DNA of 64,000 bases from SHVO01 sp050250575 (lineage in GTDB: Bacteria; Pseudomonadota; Alphaproteobacteria; Rhodospirillales; Rhodospirillaceae). The notes below the pieces were generated by a model that was not told where the DNA came from, made no database searches, and saw only the letters and a program-made list of their open reading frames with translations. This document shows positions 17,698 through 25,489 of the stretch, piece by piece. The translations under genes were made by a program, and so were the position numbers. The stretch is taken from positions 1-64,000 of the forward strand of contig JBFWOJ010000011.1 in assembly GCA_050250575.1 (NCBI GenBank). The letters are read 5' to 3'. The stretch's first letter is position 1. Every line of letters begins with the position of its first letter.

Positions 17698-17838
17698 TGC
17701 GCTCTTTCATCCGGATCAGCGGATCGTTGCAGCAGCACGGCAAACAGGAGTGGCGGCGCGGATGCTCTACCATAACGCTCCGCCGGCGGGGGACGTTTCT
17801 GGCCGCCGTTCCATTATTTCTGGCGTGGAAATAGGGCG

Positions 17839-17864
17839 GAAAAGCGGTGATCTAGCCGCTTTTC
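17839..17864 (-). terminator. Hairpin over the amiC stop codon
   Basis: GAAAAGCGG (17839-17847) pairs with CCGCTTTTC (17856-17864) around eight bases. It includes the last amiC codons and ends in U-rich sequence on either strand, so it may terminate or attenuate amiC transcription before PBP1A. Confidence 0.5.
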
Positions 17865-19084
17865 GCGCTCTGGACCCCGCCAAAGTGGCTATCGACCCCG
17901 CGGACGACGGCCGCCATGAGCTTGCCGCGGTAGGCTACCGACTTAAGGGCCTTCTCGTCCTCGCGGTTTGAAAGGTAGCCCATCTCGATCAGGACGGAGG
18001 GCACGTCGGGAGACTTCAAGACGGCGAAACGGGCAAAGCGGTGGCCGTTGCGCAGAAGGGTCGCCTCGCGCTTCAGCTCTCCGATCAGCCGATCGGCGAG
18101 CTTGGTCGCGAGGTTCATGCTCTCGCGCTGCGCCAAATCGACCAGGATGTGCCGCACTTCCTGGCTCTCATGCGAGAGGTCGACGCCGATGATGCTGTCG
18201 GCGCTGTTTTCCTGTTCGGCGAGTTCCTCGGCTTCACGGTCGGAGGCCTTCTCCGACAGCGTATAAACCGACAATCCGCGGATCGTCCTGTTGGCGATGG
18301 AATCGGCGTGCAGCGAGATGAAAAGATCGGCTTGCGCCGCTCGGCCAATCTCGCGCCGTTCGGCGAGGCCGAGCGAGATGTCGCGCTCGCGCGTCAGCTT
18401 GACGCGATAGCGCCCGGTGGCTTCGAGACGCCCCTTGAGCTGTTTCGCCGCCGCAAGGGTGAGCGTTTTTTCGTAGACCCCGCTGCCGCCGATCGTTCCG
18501 GGGTCGACGCCGCCATGGCCCGGATCGATGACGATGAGTTTCTTGCGGTTGGGATCCTTCGGCGCGGCATCGGTCACCGCTTTTTCGGGGACCGGCTTTC
18601 CCGATATGGCGGCGAGCCGTCCGATCCGATGCTGCGGCCCAGCGGCGGAGAGGAATTTTTCCCGCGAGGTCCTTTCGAGGTCCATGACGAAGCGGTGGGG
18701 CGTATCGCCCGTGGCCGGAAGGACAAAAGCGTTCTTCACCCCTGCCGGCGCCTCGAGATCGAGCACGATGCGGGCGCGTCCGGGCTGGAACAGGCCGTAG
18801 CGCACGGTCTTGATCACGCCGACGGGATTGCGGAGCGCGTTCCCGTCAACGGTCCAGTCGAGCTCCGGCAGGTCGGCGACGATGCGGTAGGGATCCGCCA
18901 GCGAGAAGATACTAAATTCAATATTTTCAGAGAGTTCCAGGACCAGCCGGGTATGGGTCGCGTGGTCGTGGACGCGGATGGTAGAGGCGACGCCGATGGC
19001 CCTGGCCACGGCCGGGCAAAGGACAGTCCCTGCAACGGTCGCAAGCAGCGTGCGGCGCGACAATCCGGGCACGAAGATCGGCAT
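17852..19084 (-). CDS. amiC: N-acetylmuramoyl-L-alanine amidase, AmiC type
   Basis: This enzyme cleaves the amide between MurNAc and the stem peptide to split daughter cells. A twin-arginine signal (SRRTLLATVAGT) is followed by an AMIN domain at about residues 40-140 that targets the septum. The Amidase_3 zinc domain shows VIDPGHGGVDPGTIG, the Glu of GVYEKTL, SLHADS, and a late VLIEMGYLSN. About 410 residues is normal. ATG 19084 is chosen; TTG 19096 would add four residues. It is divergent from rne. Confidence 0.93.
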   Translation of the reverse strand: MPIFVPGLSRRTLLATVAGTVLCPAVARAIGVASTIRVHDHATHTRLVLELSENIEFSIFSLADPYRIVADLPELDWTVDGNALRNPVGVIKTVRYGLFQPGRARIVLDLEAPAGVKNAFVLPATGDTPHRFVMDLERTSREKFLSAAGPQHRIGRLAAISGKPVPEKAVTDAAPKDPNRKKLIVIDPGHGGVDPGTIGGSGVYEKTLTLAAAKQLKGRLEATGRYRVKLTRERDISLGLAERREIGRAAQADLFISLHADSIANRTIRGLSVYTLSEKASDREAEELAEQENSADSIIGVDLSHESQEVRHILVDLAQRESMNLATKLADRLIGELKREATLLRNGHRFARFAVLKSPDVPSVLIEMGYLSNREDEKALKSVAYRGKLMAAVVRGVDSHFGGVQSAKSG

Positions 19085-19663
19085 CCGCTCTTGCAACCTT
19101 GACGAGGTTAACCCCTTGACTCTGCTATATATACACCGAGTCGCCGACTCGCGGCAACACCGATGGCTCCAGGGCCGAGGGCGGAATAAACGTTGTCACA
19201 GGCGCGGCCACCTGTTTAAGGTGACCGCTACGAGGTTGCGCCTGACAGGCTGCGCCCGCCGTAATGAGCGAAAGGCCGACAAGGTCATGCTCCGGTGGCG
19301 GTCGGAATCGGGACTTAAGTCTAAGCCCGCTAGCTTTTTTGTGTGGACGCGGCCCCGTTGATGGGGACGGTTCACCGTCGATCGGCGCAGCCCTCTCCCC
19401 AATAGGTGTTCACTCGAGGGGGCTAGGGTTGCCAACAGCCTCGTTACATAAGACAGCGCCGCTGTCTGTTGCGCCGCTAAAGGGCGCCTCCCCCATTTCG
19501 CAGGGTTTTTGCCTGACGAACGTTTCGTTCGGCCCGCACCGGCCGACGGACGCGCGTCAGCGCTCCCGACTTTTATCCCTTTCAACTTTCCACCGCGCCC
19601 CGCCCGCCGGACTTGGTTTCCGGACACGGCCGCTGACCGCGGTGCTACGGAGTACGCTTCATT
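19085..19663 (+). promoter_or_regulatory. Long divergent promoter region and RNase E 5' leader
   Basis: No gene is seen in these 579 bases. Near the amiC end, TTGACG (19099), TTGACT (19116) and TATATATA (19126-19133) suggest a promoter, though the spacing is not ideal. If transcription starts there, rne would have a leader of about 520 bases. Small hairpins are visible, such as GACGG/CCGTC near 19370 and CGAACG/CGTTCG near 19517. RNase E leaders act in autoregulation in other bacteria; that is only an inference here. Confidence 0.45.
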
Positions 19664-22600
19664 ATGGTCAAGAGAATGCTGATCGATGCCACGCACGCGG
19701 AGGAAACTCGCGTGGTGGTTCTGGATGGAACGCGCCTTGAGGAATTTGATGTAGAGACATCTACAAAGAAGCAGATCAAAGGCAACATCTACCTCGCCAA
19801 AGTCGTCCGCGTCGAACCTTCGCTCCAAGCCGCCTTTGTCGACTACGGCGGGAACCGTCATGGGTTCCTGGCCTTCAGCGAAATCCATCCGGACTATTAT
19901 CAAATCCCGGTCGCCGACCGCGAGCGCCTGCTCGCCGAGCAGGAGCGCCACGAGCGCGAGGAAGAAGAGCGCGCGGCGCGCCGGCGGGCGAGACGCGAAG
20001 CACAAGCCGCGACGACAGCCGCTCAGGGCGCTGCGGCCGGCCAGGGGAGCGAAGCACAAGGCGGCGCCGAGGGCGCAGGTGCGGCCGAAGGCCAGGCGCC
20101 ATTTGACGCGGCGCACGACGACCACGCGCATGACGATCACCCGCACGATGATCATCCGCATGATGATCACCCGCACGGCGATCACCCGCACGGCGATCAC
20201 GCCCATGACGACGACCATCATGATCATGGCGACCATCCCCACCACGATCACGATCATGATCACACCCATGATCACACCCATGATCATCCGGGCGAAGACC
20301 ATCACCACGACGATCATCATGACGGCGACGTCATTCCGCTGGCTTATATTCCGCCCGCGATCACGTCCGAACTGCCGCCGGACGAAGATCATGACGAGCC
20401 GCATGACGAGAACGGCGGCGAGGGCGTCAGCGAAGTGCCTTCGTCCGACTACATCCCCGAAACCGTCGGCGGCGATGAGCAGACCGCCGCGAGCGTGGAA
20501 TCCGCGCGCGGCGAAAATGGAAACGGCGAAAACGGCAATGGGGAAGCCGCGGCGGCGACGCGCGGGAAGCCGAGCGTCGAATCCGTCGGCGGCGACGACG
20601 ACGAGGAGGAAGACGCGCGCGACGATTCAAGCCGCCGCCGCTTCGTTGCCTCGCGCCACTACAAGATCCAGGAAGTGATCAAGCGCCGGCAGATCATGCT
20701 GGTGCAGGTGGTGAAAGAAGAGCGCGGCAACAAGGGCGCGGCGCTGACCACCTACCTATCGCTCGCCGGCCGCTATTGCGTGTTGATGCCGAATTCGGCG
20801 CGGGGCGGCGGGGTATCGCGCAAGATCACGAGCGCCCAGGACCGCCGGCGCCTCAAGCAGATCCTCGGCGATCTCGAACTGCCGACGAACATGGGTGTGA
20901 TCCTGCGGACCGCCGGCTCGGAGCGCAGCCGCGCCGAGATCAAGCGCGACTACGAGTACCTGCAGCGGACGTGGAACAACATCCGCGAAGTGACGATGCA
21001 GAGCCGGGCGCCGGCGCTGATCCACGAGGAAGCCAGCCTGATCAAACGCGCGATTCGCGACATCTACAGCCGCGACCTCGAGGAAGTGTGGGTCGACGGG
21101 GAGGAAGGCTACAAGATCGCCAAGGACTTCATGCGCATGCTGACACCGAGCCATGCGAAGAAGGTCCAGCGCTACAAGGACGACATCATTCCCTTGTTCC
21201 ACCGTTACCAGGTGGAAACGCAGATGGAATCCATCAACAGCCCGGTGGTGCAGCTGCGGTCGGGCGGTTCGATCGTGTTCGCGCAGACCGAAGCGCTTGT
21301 GGCAATCGACGTGAACTCCGGCCGGGCGACCAAGGAACGACACATCGAAGAGACCGCGTTCAAGACGAACATGGAAGCGGCCGAGGAAATCGCACGCCAG
21401 CTGCGGCTGCGCGATCTCGCCGGCCTGATCGTCATCGACTTCATCGACATGGAAGACAACCGCAACAATCACGCGGTTGAACGGCGGCTGAAGGAATCGC
21501 TCAAAGCCGACCGCGCGCGCATTCAAGTCGGGCGCATCAGCCACTTCGGGCTCTTGGAGCTCTCGCGCCAACGCCTGCGCCCGAGCCTGATCGAAGCCAA
21601 CTTCCGCACCTGCTCGCACTGCGCGGGCACGGGCATGATCCGCTCGACGGAATCGGCAGCCGTGCATTCGCTGCGCATGCTGGAGGAGGAAGGCGTAAGG
21701 CAGCGTTCGAGCGAAGTGACGATCACGGTGCACCCCGACGTCGCGCTTTACTTGCTCAACTACAAGCGCGAGGCCTTGGCGAGCATCGAGAGCCGCTACG
21801 GCATCAAGATCTTCGTCATGGGCGACGCCCACCTCATCCCGCCGAACCTGCGCCTCGACCGCGTCAAGGCGATGCGTGCGCCGGGCGAAGGCCAGGAAGC
21901 GCGCGAGCCTCAACCGGTTCGGGAAATCGCGCCGCCCGAGGCCGAAGAGGAAGAAGAAGACATTGCCGAAGAGGCCGAGGCCGACGAGGAAGCGGAAGCC
22001 GGCGAAGCGCGCGGCCAAGGACAGCCGCGCGGCGAAGGCGAAGAAGAAGGCGGCCGGCGCCGCCGCCGCCGCCGCAGACGCCGCGGCCGCGGTGGAGATG
22101 ACCGCAGCGAAGGAGCCCGGCACGAGGGTCAACGCCACGAACATCGTCAAGAAGGCGGGCGCGAGGGCCAGCGCCATGAAGGCGGGCGCGCCGAGCACCG
22201 CGAGGAGCCGCGGGCGGAAGGCGAACAGGCGAGCGAGGGCGGGGAAGAGCAGCCGCGTCATTTCGAAGGCGGCGACCAGGGCCAGCAGCGGGAAGGCCGC
22301 GACAGCGAAGGGCGCCGACGCCGCAGAGGCCGCCGCGGCGGACGCCGCCGCCGGCGCGGCAACGGCGAGCCCGGAGAGCATGGAGAGCATCGCGAGCACG
22401 GTGAACACCACGCCGGTGAACACGAGTCCTCTGTACATCAGCCCGCTGAACATCAGGGGGGCAACGGCCCATCGACACCTGCCGCGCCGATCTCGACGGC
22501 GGACGCCGCCGAAGAACGGTCATGGCCGGAAATGCCGACGCCGGCCCCCGAGCCGACAAGCTCTCCGGCCCATGTCGATCCCGCGGGCGCGGACGGCGCG

Positions 22601-22819
22601 CCCGAAGTCCGCAACGGCACGGGTCCCTCGCGCTTCTTCCGCGCGATCAAGGAAGGCGTGTTAGGCCGTCGCGGTGACGCCGAGCCGCCGCCGATCGAAA
22701 CGCGGGCGGAGCCGCCGCGCGTGGAGGCAAAGCCCGAGCCGGCGCCGGTGATTCAACCGCCGCCCGAGCCGGAACCGGCGGGCCCGCCGCGCAAAGGCTG
22801 GTGGTCCAACAAGAACTAG
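19664..22819 (+). CDS. rne: Ribonuclease E with a His/Asp-rich insert in the S1 region
   Basis: The 1051-residue endonuclease that starts decay of most mRNAs and matures rRNA and tRNA. The S1 domain begins at about residue 37, is interrupted after IHPDYYQIPVADRERLL by a long low-complexity insert, and resumes near RFVASRHYKIQEV. Catalytic Asp residues lie in AIDVNSGRATKE (about 547) and IVIDFIDMEDNRNN (about 590). The zinc link is CSHCAGTG (about 650). The Arg-rich and acidic C-terminal half is the RNA and degradosome scaffold, ending in KGWWSNKN. Residues 151-220 hold 31 His and 24 Asp. Confidence 0.95.
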   Translation: MVKRMLIDATHAEETRVVVLDGTRLEEFDVETSTKKQIKGNIYLAKVVRVEPSLQAAFVDYGGNRHGFLAFSEIHPDYYQIPVADRERLLAEQERHEREEEERAARRRARREAQAATTAAQGAAAGQGSEAQGGAEGAGAAEGQAPFDAAHDDHAHDDHPHDDHPHDDHPHGDHPHGDHAHDDDHHDHGDHPHHDHDHDHTHDHTHDHPGEDHHHDDHHDGDVIPLAYIPPAITSELPPDEDHDEPHDENGGEGVSEVPSSDYIPETVGGDEQTAASVESARGENGNGENGNGEAAAATRGKPSVESVGGDDDEEEDARDDSSRRRFVASRHYKIQEVIKRRQIMLVQVVKEERGNKGAALTTYLSLAGRYCVLMPNSARGGGVSRKITSAQDRRRLKQILGDLELPTNMGVILRTAGSERSRAEIKRDYEYLQRTWNNIREVTMQSRAPALIHEEASLIKRAIRDIYSRDLEEVWVDGEEGYKIAKDFMRMLTPSHAKKVQRYKDDIIPLFHRYQVETQMESINSPVVQLRSGGSIVFAQTEALVAIDVNSGRATKERHIEETAFKTNMEAAEEIARQLRLRDLAGLIVIDFIDMEDNRNNHAVERRLKESLKADRARIQVGRISHFGLLELSRQRLRPSLIEANFRTCSHCAGTGMIRSTESAAVHSLRMLEEEGVRQRSSEVTITVHPDVALYLLNYKREALASIESRYGIKIFVMGDAHLIPPNLRLDRVKAMRAPGEGQEAREPQPVREIAPPEAEEEEEDIAEEAEADEEAEAGEARGQGQPRGEGEEEGGRRRRRRRRRRGRGGDDRSEGARHEGQRHEHRQEGGREGQRHEGGRAEHREEPRAEGEQASEGGEEQPRHFEGGDQGQQREGRDSEGRRRRRGRRGGRRRRRGNGEPGEHGEHREHGEHHAGEHESSVHQPAEHQGGNGPSTPAAPISTADAAEERSWPEMPTPAPEPTSSPAHVDPAGADGAPEVRNGTGPSRFFRAIKEGVLGRRGDAEPPPIETRAEPPRVEAKPEPAPVIQPPPEPEPAGPPRKGWWSNKN
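20114..20323 (+). repeat. Codon-level tandem repeat encoding a His/Asp tract
   Basis: Units of 15 bases encoding Asp-Asp-His-Pro-His (consensus GATGATCACCCGCAC) occur about five times from 20132, then decay into shorter His-Asp-rich units. It lies inside rne and keeps the frame. Confidence 0.85.
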
Positions 22820-22827
22820 ATCGGAAG

Positions 22828-22854
22828 CGGCCCCGCCCGGGGCCGTTTTCTTTT
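22828..22854 (+). terminator. Intrinsic terminator after rne
   Basis: CGGCCCC (22828-22834) pairs with GGGGCCG (22839-22845) around a four-base loop, followed by TTTTCTTTT. It lies nine bases after the rne stop. Confidence 0.9.
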
Positions 22855-22875
22855 GGCAGACACCGGGGGGCTCCG

Positions 22876-23292
22876 ATGCTCACAGGCGGGTGCCATTGCG
22901 GGGAGGTGCGGTATAACGTCGAGGGCCGCACCACGAATCGCGCGATCTGCCACTGCACGATCTGCCGGCGCACGACGGGGGCGCCGATGGTGGCTTGGTT
23001 CTCCGCCGCGAAAAAGGAATTCCAGCTGTTGAGAGGACAACTGACCGCTTATCGGGCGCGTGGTTTTGCCACGCGTAGATCTTGCGCCCGCTGCGGCACG
23101 CAGACCAGCTTCGAGGACGACAACCTGCCGGAGGAGATCGACGTCACGACATGCAGCCTGGACGAGCCCGACACCGTGGCGCCGGATCATCACATCTTCG
23201 CGGCGCGCCGGCTGCGCTGGTCAAACTGGACGACGGCCTGCCCGCCTATGGCGAACGGAAGAGCCGTTAGTTCCGCAGGGAGCGGTCATTGA
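22876..23292 (+). CDS. GFA family (glutathione-dependent formaldehyde-activating-like) zinc protein, C-terminus shifted
   Basis: A GFA-domain protein of about 130 residues. Zinc-binding Cys residues appear in GGCHCGEVRY, CHCTICRR and CARCGTQTSF. The functional role in this family is mostly unknown despite its name. The last part is out of frame: after ARRLRW the frame gives SNWTTACPP, while the +1-shifted frame gives VKLDDGLPAYGERKSR and a stop at 23268-23270, which matches the usual family end. One missing G near 23220 would explain this. It could be a sequencing error or a real mutation. Confidence 0.8.
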   Translation: MLTGGCHCGEVRYNVEGRTTNRAICHCTICRRTTGAPMVAWFSAAKKEFQLLRGQLTAYRARGFATRRSCARCGTQTSFEDDNLPEEIDVTTCSLDEPDTVAPDHHIFAARRLRWSNWTTACPPMANGRAVSSAGSGH

Positions 23293-24445
23293 GGCCGGCG
23301 CGCCAGGACTTGAGACGCGCGCAGGCTTCTTCCATGTCGGCGGTGGCGCCGGCGAAAGAAAAACGCACGAAACGGCGGCCGTGGAACGGATCGAAGTCGA
23401 TCCCGGGCGTGATGGCGACGCCCGCTTCGTGCAGGACGCGCCGGCAGAAGTCCATCGAGTCCGCGGTCAAGGGCGAGACGTCCGCATAGATATAGAAAGC
23501 GCCGTCGGCCGGAGCGAACTTCTCGATCCCAATCTCGGGGAGATTCTTCAAGAGCACAGCGCGATTCCTGGCGTAACGGGCCACGTTCTCCTGCAGCTCG
23601 TCCTTGCAGTCCATCGCGAACATGGCCCCGTGCTGCGAGACCGCCGGCGGCGAGATAAAGAGATTTTGCGCGAGGCATTCCATCGGGCGCTTCAGGTCCT
23701 CGGGAATCACGAGCCAGCCCATGCGCCAGCCCGTCATGCTGAAGTATTTGGAGAAGCTGTTGACGACGATGACACTGTCGGACAGGTCGGTCGCCACGGC
23801 GACCTTCGGGCCGTAGGTGATGCCGTGGTAGATCTCGTCAGAGATGAGTCGGATGCCGTTCCTGTCGCAGAATTGCGCGAGGTGCCTGAACTCGTCTTCC
23901 GGGACAATGGAGCCGGTCGGATTTGCAGGGCTGGCGACGATCAGGCCATGCGGCAGTTTCGGAAGCCTCTTCAGATGATCGACGGTGAGCTGATAGTGGC
24001 TCGCCGCATCGACGGCGATGAGCTCGGGCACGATGCCGAGACTCTTGAGAATATGCCGATAGGCGGGATAACCCGGCGAAGCCAGCGCGACGCGATCACC
24101 GGCCTCGAAGGCGGTGAGGAACGCGAGCACGAAACCGGCCGAAGAGCCGATGGTGCCGAAGATGCGACCGGCCGGTACGCGGGCGCCGTACTCCTCGGCG
24201 TAGTAGCGCGAGATGCGATGCGCGAGCGCGGGAATGCCGCCGGCGACGGTGTATCCCAGCGGCTCGCCGCCGGCGAGCAGCTCGGCGACCTTGGCCGCGG
24301 CCTTTTTCGGCATGCCGGTCATGGGCTGGCCGACCTCAAGATGAATGATGCTGCGGCCCGCGGCCTCGAGGGCCCAGGCGTCGCGCATCACGTCCATGGC
24401 GATGAACGGAGGGACCAGTCCTCTTTGCGCGACCTTGAGCGACAT
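23267..24445 (-). CDS. Class I/II PLP-dependent aminotransferase
   Basis: A 392-residue fold-type I aminotransferase of the aspartate aminotransferase group. SPANPTGS and the pocket SDEIYHGITYG bind substrate and cofactor, and NSFSKYFSMTGWRMGW contains the PLP Lys. The substrate cannot be read from sequence. The ATG at 24445 follows an in-frame GTG at 24448. It is convergent with the GFA gene, with stops only a few bases apart, and lies directly downstream of the GGT-like lipoprotein gene on the same strand. Confidence 0.87.
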   Translation of the reverse strand: MSLKVAQRGLVPPFIAMDVMRDAWALEAAGRSIIHLEVGQPMTGMPKKAAAKVAELLAGGEPLGYTVAGGIPALAHRISRYYAEEYGARVPAGRIFGTIGSSAGFVLAFLTAFEAGDRVALASPGYPAYRHILKSLGIVPELIAVDAASHYQLTVDHLKRLPKLPHGLIVASPANPTGSIVPEDEFRHLAQFCDRNGIRLISDEIYHGITYGPKVAVATDLSDSVIVVNSFSKYFSMTGWRMGWLVIPEDLKRPMECLAQNLFISPPAVSQHGAMFAMDCKDELQENVARYARNRAVLLKNLPEIGIEKFAPADGAFYIYADVSPLTADSMDFCRRVLHEAGVAITPGIDFDPFHGRRFVRFSFAGATADMEEACARLKSWRAGLNDRSLRN

Positions 24446-24454
24446 CACTTATCC

Positions 24455-25393
24455 TTATGGCAGAAGACCGAAGGCGGCCGACGGCGCCGGGCATCGGGGC
24501 GCGCCCTCCTCCGCCTCACCTGTCCCCTTAATGCACGCGAGAAAGCCGAGCGCAAGCTGGTCGAGGATCTCATCCTGCGGTGATGTGGCGGCAAAGAGAT
24601 AACCGCTGGCGCGGGTCATTTGGCCAAGGCCGAAGGGACGGCCCATGCTGATCACGCACGCGACGGCGGCGCCGTGCGCATCGGCGACGGCAAATCCCGT
24701 GGTGCCGGGCTCCAGCACCGCGGTCTTTCCGGTCACGGCGGGCACGTACCAGCGGGGCGGACTGCCTTCGAGGAAGCGCGGGGTGCGCATCCTTGCCAGC
24801 GTGTCGGAAAGCCACGGCTGGCGCCACTCGTCGCCGGCGGCAATGAGACGGCGCGCGGGAGTCATGAACGAGGCGAGCGCGACCTTGTCGCCGACGAGAG
24901 CTTGACCGTAGGTCTCGAGATCCCTTGCCAGCGCGGGCGAGACCGAAAAGCCGAAACGGGCGAGAGTCTCGGCGGAGACCACAAGGCTCGACCACGGGCG
25001 ATTGCCGAACTTCGCATGAAGCGCGAGCAGCCCGCGCGGCAGGCGCGCGGTGCGGAAGTCCACAGCTTCGAGGCGGCCGTCCGCGTCGCGCGTCACGCAC
25101 ACGCCGCCTGCGCCGAGCCCCGCCGACGCCGGGGACGTGACCGCAAGCGTGAACCCAACCGCGGCAGCGACATCGGCGGCCGTGCCTTGGGCCTGGAGCA
25201 CTTCACGCGCGACGGCCCCGGCCTCATGGTCCGAGGTCACCACCTGCATCTCGGGACGCGGCGGCGCGGGGACGACCTCAACGTTCTCCGAACCCTGGAG
25301 ACCGCCGAGCTGCAGGCGTACGGGGGGCAGGCCCTGGCAGGCCCCAAGACCCGGAAAAATAAGCAGGATTACGAAAATGTATCTGAGGCGCAT
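24455..25393 (-). CDS. Short gamma-glutamyltransferase-like lipoprotein
   Basis: A 312-residue protein that begins with a lipoprotein signal (FVILLIFPGLGACQG; Cys is the likely lipid site). AADVAAAVGFTLAVTSPASA followed by GLGAGGVCV matches the start of the gamma-glutamyltranspeptidase large subunit. PGTTGFAVADAHGAAVA keeps the Thr that would be the autocleaving nucleophile at the small-subunit start. Usual GGTs have 500-600 residues, so both subunits are strongly reduced, and activity is uncertain. It lies eight bases upstream of the aminotransferase gene. Confidence 0.68.
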   Translation of the reverse strand: MRLRYIFVILLIFPGLGACQGLPPVRLQLGGLQGSENVEVVPAPPRPEMQVVTSDHEAGAVAREVLQAQGTAADVAAAVGFTLAVTSPASAGLGAGGVCVTRDADGRLEAVDFRTARLPRGLLALHAKFGNRPWSSLVVSAETLARFGFSVSPALARDLETYGQALVGDKVALASFMTPARRLIAAGDEWRQPWLSDTLARMRTPRFLEGSPPRWYVPAVTGKTAVLEPGTTGFAVADAHGAAVACVISMGRPFGLGQMTRASGYLFAATSPQDEILDQLALGFLACIKGTGEAEEGAPRCPAPSAAFGLLP

Positions 25394-25489
25394 GGCTGCA
25401 AAATGCCACAATTTCCCGCTATTCGCAGCCCCGGGCTTGCGGCGCTGTCCTCAAAGGACTGATAAGCTCTCGCGGTTCATAGGCAAGGC

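Noticed and set aside
15685..17775. A 696-codon open frame antisense to the PBP1A gene
   Set aside because: It mirrors a confident gene in GC-rich DNA, is rich in Arg, His and Val without domains, and has no start context. The same applies to long antisense frames over glnE, rne and nrdJ.
20114..20323. CRISPR-like repeat array
   Set aside because: The repeats are 15-base codon units with no spacers and lie in frame within rne.
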